Below, piece by piece: positions 38,228 through 47,481 of a DNA stretch of 64,000 nt. Both the position numbers and the translations under genes were made by a program. Positions within the stretch are counted from its first letter, which is position 1; each line of letters begins with the position of its first letter. The notes beneath the pieces are model-generated. The model was not told where the DNA came from. It did no database searches and worked only from the letters and a program-made list of their open reading frames with translations. The stretch covers positions 62,001 through 126,000 of the forward strand of contig NZ_JAIFZS010000037.1 in the NCBI RefSeq assembly GCF_019710635.1, read 5' to 3'. This DNA is from Mycolicibacterium xanthum. GTDB taxonomy: Bacteria > Actinomycetota > Actinomycetes > Mycobacteriales > Mycobacteriaceae.

Positions 38228-39265
38228 TCACGTGCTCCCTTTCGTCTCGAACGCTCCCGGCAACAGGCCACGGTAGGTGGGTATTCCAGCGACCGGCTCA
38301 GCGGCCAGAACTCCGACCAGCACCGCGCGGGCCAGGCAGTCCGCCGCCGCGGCACCCACCTGCATGATCAGCGGCACCTCCGGTGACATCGACGCAGGCG
38401 TCGTGGGGTCCGGCATCACCTCGACCGCGCCGGTGGCCAGTGCGAACACCGTATCGCCATCGAGGGGGGTGTGACACGGCCGGATGGTGCGCGCCAGGCC
38501 GTCGTGGGCGGCCACCGCCACCCGCCGGCACCCCGCGGGGCTCAGCGCCGCGTCGGTGGCGACGACCGCGATGGTGGTGTTCAGCGGGCTGAGCTCACCG
38601 TGCCGATCGGCGTAGCCGGCCAGCTGACCGGCGGGCGGGGCCGCCAGGCCGAACTCCTCGATCTGGTAGGCCAGCCAGGGCAGCCCGGTGCCTGGGTCGA
38701 CGACGTCGCCCGCGGAGTTGACCACCACCAGCGCACCCACCGTGACGCCGCAGTCCAGCGTCACCGACGCCGTTCCGACACCTCCCTTGAGCACCCCGGC
38801 GCGCGCACCCACACCGGCCCCGACGGTGCCGATCCCCACGTCGGCACCCGCCGCGGCGGCGGCCTGATAGCCGAACCCGGCGTCGGGCCGGCACGCCCAA
38901 CCGCCGACCGGCAGGTCGAAGATCACCGCGGCGGGAACGATCGGGACCACTCCGCCCTCGAGCGCGACGCCGCGCTGCTGCTCCTCGAGCCAGGTCATCA
39001 CGCCGTCGGCCGCCGCCAGGCCGAAGGCGCTGCCGCCGGTGAGCACCACGGCGTCGACGTGGCGCACCGAATTGCTCGGGTCCAGCAGGTCGGTCTCCCG
39101 GGTCCCGGGGGCGCCGCCACGACCGTCGACCGCCCCCACCGTTCCGGGCGGGGCCAGCACCACGGTGGTACCGGTCGCCCAGCCCGAACCGAGTTCGGCG
39201 TCCGGGTCGAGCCGCTGATGGTGACCGACGTGGATACCACCCACGTCGGTGATGGCGCCGCTCAC
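38228..39265 (-). CDS. P1 family (DmpA/S58) peptidase, Rv1333-like (345 aa)
   Basis: This N-terminal-nucleophile aminopeptidase-like protein is expected to self-cleave. SGAITDVGGIHVGHH starts the chain, AVVLTGGSAFGLAAADGVM lies mid-chain, and LSPLNTTIAVVATDAAL contains the Asn-Thr cleavage site whose Thr becomes the nucleophile. It corresponds to Rv1333. It starts with GTG. It sits between the DUF2017 gene and mec. The physiological substrate is unknown. Confidence 0.9.
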   Translation of the reverse strand: MSGAITDVGGIHVGHHQRLDPDAELGSGWATGTTVVLAPPGTVGAVDGRGGAPGTRETDLLDPSNSVRHVDAVVLTGGSAFGLAAADGVMTWLEEQQRGVALEGGVVPIVPAAVIFDLPVGGWACRPDAGFGYQAAAAAGADVGIGTVGAGVGARAGVLKGGVGTASVTLDCGVTVGALVVVNSAGDVVDPGTGLPWLAYQIEEFGLAAPPAGQLAGYADRHGELSPLNTTIAVVATDAALSPAGCRRVAVAAHDGLARTIRPCHTPLDGDTVFALATGAVEVMPDPTTPASMSPEVPLIMQVGAAAADCLARAVLVGVLAAEPVAGIPTYRGLLPGAFETKGST

Positions 39266-39296
39266 CGCCGACCCCCCGGTATGCGGGCACTCATCG

Positions 39297-39881
39297 TCAG
39301 CGCGACCTGCCCATCAGGCTGAGCACCAGGTACTCCTGGAGAACGGTCAGCCATTGGTAGACGTCCAGATGCCCGGCCATCGGGTCGTCGCCGGGCAACC
39401 GGTCGGGACCGTTGGCGCCGATGTCGAGCATGGTGCCGAGGGCGAGCCGGACGTCGTTGACGGCGGCCACCCACGACTGCGCGTCGTCCTCGTCGAGCTC
39501 GAACTTTCCGCCGCCGGCCGGGACGGTGTCGAGCAGGCGTTGCGCCGCTTTCCGTTTCGCATCGATGATCTCGGGCTCGTGCAGGCTGCGCAGCGCGCCG
39601 TTGAGGCTCTCGGCAGCATCCGAACCCGCCGGGTGCCCGGTGGCCGACCGGTAGAAGTCCGGCAGCAGCCGCTTCATCGTATCGTCTTGTGGTGGAACGG
39701 AATTGCCGGTGCGCATCCCGGTGATCTCGGCCAGTTCGTCGACCGGCGCCGAGCGCTCGCGGTCGTCGAGCATTCCCAGCATCGAAGTGACCAGGCTGAC
39801 CAGCAGTTCGGATTCGTGCGCGGCCAACGCCGACCTGAACCGCGGGCCGTCCGCGCCCTCGACCCGCTTCCACTTACGCAC
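39297..39881 (-). CDS. DUF2017 protein, Rv1332/AosR-like (194 aa)
   Basis: The helical DUF2017 protein starts RKWKRVEGADGPRFRSALA and ends VYQWLTVLQEYLVLSLMGRSR, with the conserved EPEIIDAKRKAAQRLLDTVP in between. In M. tuberculosis the counterpart Rv1332 has been described as an oxidative-stress regulator that senses through cysteines. The present sequence contains no Cys at all, so that mechanism could not operate here. The frame is open far upstream antisense to pncB. The GTG at 39881, 8 bp after the clpS stop, is the real start. Confidence 0.88.
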   Translation of the reverse strand: MRKWKRVEGADGPRFRSALAAHESELLVSLVTSMLGMLDDRERSAPVDELAEITGMRTGNSVPPQDDTMKRLLPDFYRSATGHPAGSDAAESLNGALRSLHEPEIIDAKRKAAQRLLDTVPAGGGKFELDEDDAQSWVAAVNDVRLALGTMLDIGANGPDRLPGDDPMAGHLDVYQWLTVLQEYLVLSLMGRSR

Positions 39882-39889
39882 GGCGGTGG

Positions 39890-40204
39890 TCAGCGATCCT
39901 GCTGAAGGGTCGCCCACAGCCCCGCGGCGTGCAGCTTGGACACGTCGACCTCCATCGACTCCCGGGTACCCGCCGACACCACGGCCCTGCCCTCGTGGTG
40001 CACCTGCAGCATCAGTTCGGTCGCGCGCGTTTCGCTGTAGCCGAACAGCTTCTGGAACACATAGGTCACGTACGTCATCAGGTTGACGGGGTCGTCCCAG
40101 ACGATGGTCACCCAGGGAGCATCGGCGGCGGCGTCCTCCTCGACGGCGGTGGCGACGCCGCGTTCTTCGCGGGTGCCCGGGCGGGCCTTCGCCGACGTGA
40201 CCAT
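39890..40204 (-). CDS. clpS: ATP-dependent Clp protease adapter ClpS (104 aa)
   Basis: This N-end-rule adaptor delivers proteins to ClpC/ClpP. The core [20 protein letters not shown] carries the N-degron-binding DDPVN motif, followed by the [13 protein letters not shown] helix and [20 protein letters not shown]. The first about 28 residues are a disordered tail. It heads the run of eleven minus-strand genes to rdgB and is divergent from pncB across 64 bp. Confidence 0.95.
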   Translation of the reverse strand: MVTSAKARPGTREERGVATAVEEDAAADAPWVTIVWDDPVNLMTYVTYVFQKLFGYSETRATELMLQVHHEGRAVVSAGTRESMEVDVSKLHAAGLWATLQQDR

Positions 40205-40268
40205 GTGGCCCAGAATACCGGTGACATCGTGGCGCCCCGGAGGTGATCCGACCCGATACGGTTGCCCT

Positions 40269-41606
40269 GTGAATCCCTGGTCTCCGGGCCCGTCGGTGGC
40301 GTTGCTGACCGACAAGTACGAGCTGACGATGCTGGCCGCTGCGCTTCGCGACGGCAGCGCCCACCGGCGCGCCACCTTCGAGGTGTTCGCCCGACGCCTG
40401 CCGGAAGGCAGGCGCTACGGCATCACCGCCGGAACCGGCCGTTTCGTGGATGCGTTGCAGGAGTTCAGGTTCGACGACGCGGCGCTGAGTTCGCTGACCG
40501 ACTTCCTGGACGACGCCACCCTGCAGTACCTGGCCGGATACCGGTTCAGCGGTGATATCGACGGCTACCCGGAGGGCGAACTGTACTTCCCGGGCTCCCC
40601 GGTTCTCTCGGTGCACGCGACCTTCGGCGAGGCCGTACTGCTGGAGACGCTGGCGCTGTCGATCTTGAACCACGACACCGCCATCGCCTCGGCGGCGGCG
40701 CGCATGGTCAGCGCCGCCGCCGGCCGGACGCTGATCGAGATGGGTTCGCGCCGGACCCACGAACGGGCCGCGGTGGCCGCCGCGCGCGCGGCCTACATCG
40801 CCGGTTTCACCGGGTCGTCCAACCTGGAGGCCCAGCGCAGCTACGGGGTGCCCGCCCTGGGTACCAGCGCGCACGCGTTCACGCTGCTGCACACCACCGC
40901 GGGTCACACCACCTCCGAGGCCGAACGAGCCGCCTTCCAGGCCCAGGTCGCCTCCCTGGGACCCGGCACCACGCTGCTGGTCGACACCTACGACATCACC
41001 ACCGGCGTGGCCAACGCGGTGGCCGTGGCCGGTCCCGAGTTGGGTGCCGTGCGAATCGACTCCGGCGACCTGGGCGTGGTGACCCGCCAGGTCCGTGATC
41101 AGCTGGACGGCCTGGGTGCGACCGCCACCCGCATCGTGGTGTCGGGGGACCTCGACGAGTTCGCGATCGCCGCGCTGCGTGCCGAGCCGGTCGACATCTA
41201 CGGGGTCGGCACGTCGGTGGTCACCGGGTCGGGGGCGCCGACGGCCAACATGGTCTACAAGCTGGTCGAGATCGACGGAATCCCCGTCGAGAAGCGCAGC
41301 AGCCACAAGGAGTCCCACGGCGGCCGCAAACAGGCCCACCGGCTGGCGCGGCAGACCGGCACGATCGTCGAGGAGGTCGTGCACCCGGCCGGCGATCCGC
41401 CGCCCGCGCCGGCCGACCTCGTCGCGCGGCCGTTGACGGTGCCGCTGGTGCGCGGCGGCGAGCCGGTCGGCGACCTCGACGTCGACGCGGCCCGCGACCG
41501 GGTCGCCGAAGGCCTGCACAGCCTGCCGTGGGACGGCCTCAAGCTGTCCAAGGGCGACCCCGCGATTCCGACCCGGATGGTCGGTCCCGTCCGCGGCGGG
41601 CGCTGA
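40269..41606 (+). CDS. pncB: Nicotinate phosphoribosyltransferase (445 aa)
   Basis: This NAD salvage enzyme converts nicotinate and PRPP to nicotinate mononucleotide. [18 protein letters not shown] starts the chain, followed by [35 protein letters not shown] and [14 protein letters not shown]. The GTG at 40269 gives [19 protein letters not shown]. Upstream in-frame codons are antisense to clpS. It is followed after 7 bp by dinG, as in M. tuberculosis (pncB1-dinG). Confidence 0.94.
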   Translation: MNPWSPGPSVALLTDKYELTMLAAALRDGSAHRRATFEVFARRLPEGRRYGITAGTGRFVDALQEFRFDDAALSSLTDFLDDATLQYLAGYRFSGDIDGYPEGELYFPGSPVLSVHATFGEAVLLETLALSILNHDTAIASAAARMVSAAAGRTLIEMGSRRTHERAAVAAARAAYIAGFTGSSNLEAQRSYGVPALGTSAHAFTLLHTTAGHTTSEAERAAFQAQVASLGPGTTLLVDTYDITTGVANAVAVAGPELGAVRIDSGDLGVVTRQVRDQLDGLGATATRIVVSGDLDEFAIAALRAEPVDIYGVGTSVVTGSGAPTANMVYKLVEIDGIPVEKRSSHKESHGGRKQAHRLARQTGTIVEEVVHPAGDPPPAPADLVARPLTVPLVRGGEPVGDLDVDAARDRVAEGLHSLPWDGLKLSKGDPAIPTRMVGPVRGGR

Positions 41607-41613
41607 GGTCCCG

Positions 41614-43650
41614 ATGGACGACGAGATCACCGAGCTGCTGGCCACCGCGGTCACGGCGCTCGGTGGGGCCGGCCGCGACGGCCAGATCGAGATGGCCGAG
41701 GCGGTGGCGCGGGCGTTCCGCAGTGGCGAGCACCTGGCCGTGCAGGCCGGTACCGGCACCGGTAAGTCGCTGGCCTATCTGGTGCCCGCGATCGCGCGGT
41801 CGCTGTCCGACGACCGGCCCGTCGTCGTCTCGACCGCGACGATCGCGTTGCAGCGCCAGCTGGTCGACCGCGACCTCCCCCGGCTGGCCGACTCGCTGGC
41901 TTCGAAGCTGCCCCGCCGACCGGAGTTCGCGCTGCTGAAGGGGCGCGGCAACTACCTGTGCCTGAACAAGGTCCACAACGGGTCCGGCAGCGGCCTCGAC
42001 GAACCCGGAGATCGTCCGCAGGAGGAGTTGTTCGCCCCGACGGCGGTCAGCGCATTGGGCCGCGACGTGGCCCGGCTCACCGAGTGGTCGTCCTCGACAC
42101 CGACCGGCGACCGCGACGAGCTGACCCCCGGCGTCGCCGACCGGTCCTGGGCACAGGTCAGCGTGTCGGCCCGGGAATGCATCGGGGTGTCGCGCTGCCC
42201 GTTCGGCACCGACTGCTTCGCCGAGCGCGCCCGCGAGCGGGCCGGGCGGGCCGACGTCGTGGTCACCAACCATGCACTGCTGGCCATCGATGCGATGGGT
42301 GACGCCAACGTGCTGCCCGAACACGACCTGCTCGTGGTCGACGAGGCGCACGAGCTGGCCGACCGGGTCACCGGTGTGGCGACCGCCGAACTGTCGGCCA
42401 CCGCCCTGGGCATCGCGCAGCGGCGCGCCGCCCGGGTGGTCGCACCCGAGCTGGCGCAACGGCTGGATGCGGCGTCGGCCACGTTCTCGTCGGCCGTCTT
42501 CGACGCCCAGCCGGGCCGCATCGACGTGCTCGACCCCGAGCTGGCGACCTACCTGACCGCGCTGCGCGACGCGGCTGTCGCCGCACGCACCGCGATCGAC
42601 ACCGCGCCCAACGACCCGAAGACGGCGTCGGCGCGGGCCGAGGCGGCCACCGCGTTGATCGACGTCAGCGACACCGCCGCCCGGATCCTCGACTCGTTCG
42701 CACCCGCGATACCCGACCGCACCGACGTGGTGTGGCTCGAGCACACCGACGACGGCCGGTCGGGTACCCGTGTCGTGGTGCGGGTCGCCCCGCTGTCGGT
42801 GGCCGGGCTGTTGCGCTCCCGGCTGTTCGCCCAAACCACCACGGTGCTGACATCGGCCACGTTGACCATCGGCGGCAGCTTCGAGTCGATGGCCCGAGGC
42901 TGGGGGCTGACCGGCGTGGGGGACAGCGAGATCGCTTGGCGTGGAATCGATGTGGGCTCCCCGTTCGACCACGCCCGGTCGGGCATCCTCTACGTGGCCG
43001 CACACCTGCCGCCGCCGGGCCGGGGCGGGACGGCGGCCGCAGACGGCACCGTGGGCGGCTCCACCTCGGCCGAACAACTCGACGAGATCGAGTCGCTGAT
43101 CACCGCCGCCGGCGGGCGCACGCTGGGCCTGTTCTCGTCCATGCGCGCCGCGAAGGCGGCCGCCGAGGAGATGCGCGAGCGGCTCGACACCCCGGTCCTC
43201 TGCCAGGGCGAGGACACCACCTCGGCGCTGGTGCGCCGATTCGCCGACGACGAGCCGACGTCGCTGTTCGGCACGCTGTCGCTGTGGCAGGGCGTCGACG
43301 TGCCCGGCCAGTCGCTGTCGCTGGTGCTGATCGACCGCATCCCGTTCCCGCGCCCGGACGACCCGCTGCTGACCGCACGCCAGCGGGCGGTCGCCGCCCG
43401 GGGCGGCAACGGGTTCATGGCGGTGGCCGCCAGCCACGCGGCCCTGCTGCTCGCCCAGGGCGCCGGCCGACTGCTGCGCCGGGTGGACGACCGCGGCGTG
43501 GTGGCGGTCCTGGACTCGCGGATGGCGACTGCCCGCTACGGCGGGTTCCTGCGCTCGTCACTGCCCCCGTTCTGGGCAACCACCGACGGTCCGGCGGTGC
43601 GCGCCGCCCTGCGGCGGCTGCGCGGCGGCGGTGAGCCGAACCCGGCGTGA
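41614..43650 (+). CDS. dinG: DinG-family ATP-dependent DNA helicase (678 aa)
   Basis: This iron-sulfur superfamily 2 helicase has Walker A in VQAGTGTGKSLAYLVPAIA, the DEAH box in LLVVDEAHELAD, and GTLSLWQGVDVPGQSLSLVLIDR plus QGAGRLLRRVDDRG as motifs V/VI. Four cysteines, Cys116, Cys189, Cys195 and Cys201, are placed for a [4Fe-4S] cluster as in XPD/DinG. It would unwind DNA, R-loops or G4 structures in repair. It starts 7 bp after pncB. Confidence 0.94.
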   Translation: MDDEITELLATAVTALGGAGRDGQIEMAEAVARAFRSGEHLAVQAGTGTGKSLAYLVPAIARSLSDDRPVVVSTATIALQRQLVDRDLPRLADSLASKLPRRPEFALLKGRGNYLCLNKVHNGSGSGLDEPGDRPQEELFAPTAVSALGRDVARLTEWSSSTPTGDRDELTPGVADRSWAQVSVSARECIGVSRCPFGTDCFAERARERAGRADVVVTNHALLAIDAMGDANVLPEHDLLVVDEAHELADRVTGVATAELSATALGIAQRRAARVVAPELAQRLDAASATFSSAVFDAQPGRIDVLDPELATYLTALRDAAVAARTAIDTAPNDPKTASARAEAATALIDVSDTAARILDSFAPAIPDRTDVVWLEHTDDGRSGTRVVVRVAPLSVAGLLRSRLFAQTTTVLTSATLTIGGSFESMARGWGLTGVGDSEIAWRGIDVGSPFDHARSGILYVAAHLPPPGRGGTAAADGTVGGSTSAEQLDEIESLITAAGGRTLGLFSSMRAAKAAAEEMRERLDTPVLCQGEDTTSALVRRFADDEPTSLFGTLSLWQGVDVPGQSLSLVLIDRIPFPRPDDPLLTARQRAVAARGGNGFMAVAASHAALLLAQGAGRLLRRVDDRGVVAVLDSRMATARYGGFLRSSLPPFWATTDGPAVRAALRRLRGGGEPNPA

Positions 43651-43742
43651 CGCACGCCCGGCAACCCGGCCGCGCACTATCCTGACAGCGGACTTCGCGA
43701 GCGGGCCGCCCGGCCACCGAGGAAGGACCGAAAGGCGGATCC

Positions 43743-45188
43743 ATGAGGCGAGGACACCTGGTCGGCGCCGCGGTCGCGGCCTGCTCGGTGCTGGTGGCCG
43801 GCGCGTGTTCGACGACGGTGCAGGGTGACGCCGTCTCGGTATTCGACGACCCGTTCAGCGTGGCCGGCATGCCGGCCACCGACGGCCCGACCGGTTTCCG
43901 CCCCAACGCCGCGGCTCCGACCCGCGAGGTCGAGGGCACCGACGGTGGCTCCATCGACGAACTGGCCGCCGGGGCCACCAGCGACATCGAGGAGTACTGG
44001 GCGACCACCTTTCCGGAGACCTTCGACGAGGACTTCACCCCGGCGGCAGACCTGTTCTCGTGGGACTCCGACGGCTTCGACGGTGAGTTCTGCGGTGAGG
44101 ACACCTACGGACTGGTCAACGCCGGGTTCTGCTACGACGACCGCACGATCGGCTGGGACCGCGGGCAGCTGCTTCCCGGCCTCAAACGCGCCCACGGCGA
44201 GATGGGCGTGGTGATGGTGCTGGCCCACGAGTACGGCCACGCGGTGGCCCGCCAGGCCGGGCTGTCGGCAGAGGACACGCCGACGCTGCTGTCCGAACAG
44301 CAGGCGGACTGCTTCGCCGGGGCCTACATGCGCTGGGTGGCCGAGGACAATTCGCCGCGCTTCACCGTGAGCACCGGCGAGGGCCTCAACAACGTGCTGG
44401 CCGGCGTGATCTCCTTCCGCGACCCGTTGTTGACCGAGAACGATCCCGATGCGGGATACGACGAGCACGGCTCGGCGTTCGAACGGCTCTCGGCGTTCCA
44501 GTTCGGCTTCACCGACGGCCCGTCGGCGTGCGCGGCGATCGACATGCGCGAGATCGCCCAGCGCCGGGGCGACCTGCCGGTACTGCTGCCGGAGGACCAG
44601 ACCGGTGAGCTCCCGGTGACCGAGGAGTCCGTGCAGTCGATCGTCGAGGCGATGGAGATCCTGTTCGAACCGGCCGACCCGCCTGCGCTGAGCTTCGACG
44701 CCGCCGAGGCGGAATCCTGCGCCGACGCCCGGCCGAGTCCGCCCGCGTCGTTCTGCCCGTCGACCAACACCATCGTCCTGGACATGCCCGGGATGGAGGA
44801 CATGGGCGCTCGGACCGATCCGGACGAGGGCGGGACGCTGGCCACCGGCGACAACGCCGCGTACTCGGTGCTGGTGTCCCGATACATGGTCGCGATCCAG
44901 CACGAACACGGCGGCGTCAGCCTCGACAACGCCGCCGCCGCGCTGCGCACCGCATGCCTGACCGGTGTCGCGACGGTCAAGATGTCGCAGGACGTCACCA
45001 CCCCCGGCGGAGACACCATCGCACTGACCGCCGGCGATGTCGACGAGGCGGTGTCCGGGATGCTCACCAACGGGCTGGCCGCCAGCGACGTCAACGGCGA
45101 GACCGTGCCGTCGGGCTTCTCCCGCATCGACGCTTTCCGGCTCGGCGTGCTCGGCGACGCCGAGCGCTGTTTCAAGCGCTTCCCGTGA
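43743..45188 (+). CDS. Secreted lipoprotein zinc metallopeptidase (481 aa)
   Basis: A signal peptide with lipobox (AACSVLVAGAC, residues 13-23) anchors the product to the outer face of the membrane. The zinc-protease motif HEYGHAVARQ lies near residue 160 within MVLAHEYGHAVARQAG, with a downstream EQQADCFAGAY that gives the third ligand, as in the YpfJ/neutral zinc metallopeptidase family. Several paired cysteines suggest disulfides. In M. tuberculosis the gene between dinG and glgE is glgP; this peptidase takes its place here. The substrate is unknown. Confidence 0.87.
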   Translation: MRRGHLVGAAVAACSVLVAGACSTTVQGDAVSVFDDPFSVAGMPATDGPTGFRPNAAAPTREVEGTDGGSIDELAAGATSDIEEYWATTFPETFDEDFTPAADLFSWDSDGFDGEFCGEDTYGLVNAGFCYDDRTIGWDRGQLLPGLKRAHGEMGVVMVLAHEYGHAVARQAGLSAEDTPTLLSEQQADCFAGAYMRWVAEDNSPRFTVSTGEGLNNVLAGVISFRDPLLTENDPDAGYDEHGSAFERLSAFQFGFTDGPSACAAIDMREIAQRRGDLPVLLPEDQTGELPVTEESVQSIVEAMEILFEPADPPALSFDAAEAESCADARPSPPASFCPSTNTIVLDMPGMEDMGARTDPDEGGTLATGDNAAYSVLVSRYMVAIQHEHGGVSLDNAAAALRTACLTGVATVKMSQDVTTPGGDTIALTAGDVDEAVSGMLTNGLAASDVNGETVPSGFSRIDAFRLGVLGDAERCFKRFP

Positions 45189-45386
45189 GCCCCGACGGCC
45201 CGCCGCGGCCGCCTGACACCCGCCCCGAAGAACGTGACGGTCGCCGCGTCGGCCTGTCGGGTGATTGAACGGCGCACTACGGTGGGTATAGGCGCGGCAG
45301 GGCTGAATCGAACTGTGAACGAGACCAGACAACGCACGCGCGGCGGACGCCGCGTGGATGTTCGAAAGTGGTAGGGAGTGGGTTAG

Positions 45387-47477
45387 GTGACCGCCGGTCG
45401 GATCGAGATCGATGACGTTCAGCCCGTGGTGTCCGGCGGGCGCTTTCCCGCCAAGGCGGTGGTCGGTGAGGTGGTTCCGGTGACGGCCACCGTGTGGCGC
45501 GAGGGCCACGACGTGGTGGCGGCGACGCTGGTGGTCCGCCATCACGGCACGTCCTACCCACCGCTGGCCGACGCACCGCCCGGCCTGGTCTGGCCGGCTC
45601 CGGCCGTGCCGATCGAAGAGGTGGTGAGCCCGGCCCCCCGGGTCCGGCCCGCGACACTGCCGATGGCCACCGGCCGCACCCCCGATGTCTTCCACGGCCA
45701 GTTCGTCCCCGACGCGGTCGGGCTGTGGACCTTCCGCGTCGACGGGTGGGGCGATCCGCTGGCGACGTGGCGCAGGCACGTCGTCGCCAAGCTGGACGCC
45801 GGCCAGAGCGAGGGCGAGCTCTCCAACGATCTGCTCGTCGGCGCCCGGCTGCTGGAACGGGCCGCGAGCGGTGTGCCCCGCCAGGACCGCTACCCGCTGG
45901 CCGAGGCCGCGGCCCGGCTGCGCGAACCGGGCGACCCGTTCTACCGGGCCGGTGCCGCGCTGGCTCCCCAGGTGACCGAGCTCGTCGAGCGCTATCCACT
46001 GCGTGAACTGATCACCCGCGGCGAGCAGTACGGGGTGTGGGTGGACCGGCCGTTGGCCAGGTTCAGCTCGTGGTACGAGTTCTTCCCCCGTTCCACCGGC
46101 GGCTGGGACAGCGCCGGCGAACCGGTGCACGGCACGTTCGCCACCGCGGCCAAGGCGCTGCCCCGGGTCGCCAGGATGGGGTTCGACATCGCCTACCTGC
46201 CGCCCATCCACCCGATCGGCAAGGTGCACCGCAAGGGCCGCAACAACAGCGTCACCGCCGCACCCGGCGACGTCGGCTCGCCGTGGGCCATCGGCAGCGA
46301 CGAAGGCGGCCACGACGCGGTGCATCCGGACCTGGGCACCATCGACGACTTCGACGAGTTCGTCGGCGCCGCACGCAACGAGGGCCTCGAGGTCGCCCTG
46401 GACCTGGCCCTGCAGTGCGCTCCGGACCACCCGTGGGCGCGCGATCACCCCGAATGGTTCACGGTGCTGCCGGACGGCACGATCGCCTACGCCGAGAACC
46501 CGCCGAAGAAGTACCAGGACATCTATCCGCTGAACTTCGACAACGACCCCGCCGGGCTGTACGAAGAGGTGCTGCGCGTCGTCCGGTTCTGGATCTCCCA
46601 CGGCGTCAAGGTTTTCCGGGTCGACAATCCGCACACCAAGCCGCCGAACTTCTGGGCGTGGCTGATCGGCGAGGTCAAGAACGTCGATCCCGACGTGCTC
46701 TTCCTGTCCGAGGCGTTCACCCGTCCCGCGCGGCTGTTCGGTCTGGCCAAGCTCGGCTTCACGCAGTCCTACACGTATTTCACCTGGCGCACGGCCAAGT
46801 GGGAACTCATCGAGTTCGCCGAGCAGATCGCCGAGCACGCCGACTACAGCCGCCAGAGCCTGTGGACCAATACACCCGACATCCTGCACGCGAGCCTGCA
46901 GCACGGCGGTCCGGGCATGTTCGCGATCCGCGCGGCGCTGGCGGCGACCATGAGCCCGACGTGGGGCGTGTACTCCGGGTTCGAGCTGTTCGAGCACCGG
47001 GCGGCGGGCGAGGGCAGCGAGGAGTACCTGCATTCGGAGAAGTACGAGTTGCGTCCGCGCGATTTCGACGCCGCGCTGAGCGACGGCGAATCGCTGGAGC
47101 CGTTCATCACCCGGCTCAACGAGATCCGCCGTGTGCACCCCGCGCTGCAACAGCTGCGCACCATCAAGTTCCACCACATCGACAACGACGCGCTGCTGGC
47201 CTACAGCAAGTTCGACCCGGTGTCCGGTGATCAGGTGCTCGTGGTGGTGACGCTCAACGCACTGGGCCCCGAGGAGGGTGTGCTCTGGCTGGACATGGGC
47301 GCGCTGGGCATGGACGACCAGGACCGGTTCTGGGTGCGCGACGAGATCACCGGAGAGGAATACCAATGGGGCAAAAGCAATTTCGTTCGCCTCGAGCCGG
47401 CCCGCGCGGTGGCACACGTGATCAACCTGCCCCAGATTCCAGCCGACCAACGATACAACCTGCTGCGTAGGGAGTGA
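45387..47477 (+). CDS. glgE: Alpha-1,4-glucan:maltose-1-phosphate maltosyltransferase GlgE (696 aa)
   Basis: This GH13_3 enzyme extends alpha-glucan from maltose-1-phosphate. The N-terminal beta domain ([20 protein letters not shown]) precedes the barrel. The catalytic nucleophile Asp413 lies in [11 protein letters not shown] and the acid/base Glu442 in [14 protein letters not shown]. Their 29-residue spacing equals that of S. coelicolor GlgE (394/423). The GTG start is 4 bp after a stop-rich stretch and follows a 198-bp intergenic region holding its promoter. It is followed by glgB after 4 bp. Confidence 0.96.
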   Translation: MTAGRIEIDDVQPVVSGGRFPAKAVVGEVVPVTATVWREGHDVVAATLVVRHHGTSYPPLADAPPGLVWPAPAVPIEEVVSPAPRVRPATLPMATGRTPDVFHGQFVPDAVGLWTFRVDGWGDPLATWRRHVVAKLDAGQSEGELSNDLLVGARLLERAASGVPRQDRYPLAEAAARLREPGDPFYRAGAALAPQVTELVERYPLRELITRGEQYGVWVDRPLARFSSWYEFFPRSTGGWDSAGEPVHGTFATAAKALPRVARMGFDIAYLPPIHPIGKVHRKGRNNSVTAAPGDVGSPWAIGSDEGGHDAVHPDLGTIDDFDEFVGAARNEGLEVALDLALQCAPDHPWARDHPEWFTVLPDGTIAYAENPPKKYQDIYPLNFDNDPAGLYEEVLRVVRFWISHGVKVFRVDNPHTKPPNFWAWLIGEVKNVDPDVLFLSEAFTRPARLFGLAKLGFTQSYTYFTWRTAKWELIEFAEQIAEHADYSRQSLWTNTPDILHASLQHGGPGMFAIRAALAATMSPTWGVYSGFELFEHRAAGEGSEEYLHSEKYELRPRDFDAALSDGESLEPFITRLNEIRRVHPALQQLRTIKFHHIDNDALLAYSKFDPVSGDQVLVVVTLNALGPEEGVLWLDMGALGMDDQDRFWVRDEITGEEYQWGKSNFVRLEPARAVAHVINLPQIPADQRYNLLRRE

Positions 47478-47481
47478 CGAG

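Noticed and set aside
39297..41759. An 820-residue minus-strand frame ending in the DUF2017 protein
   Set aside because: All but the last 194 codons are antisense to pncB or overlap clpS in another frame; the GTG at 39881 is the proper start.
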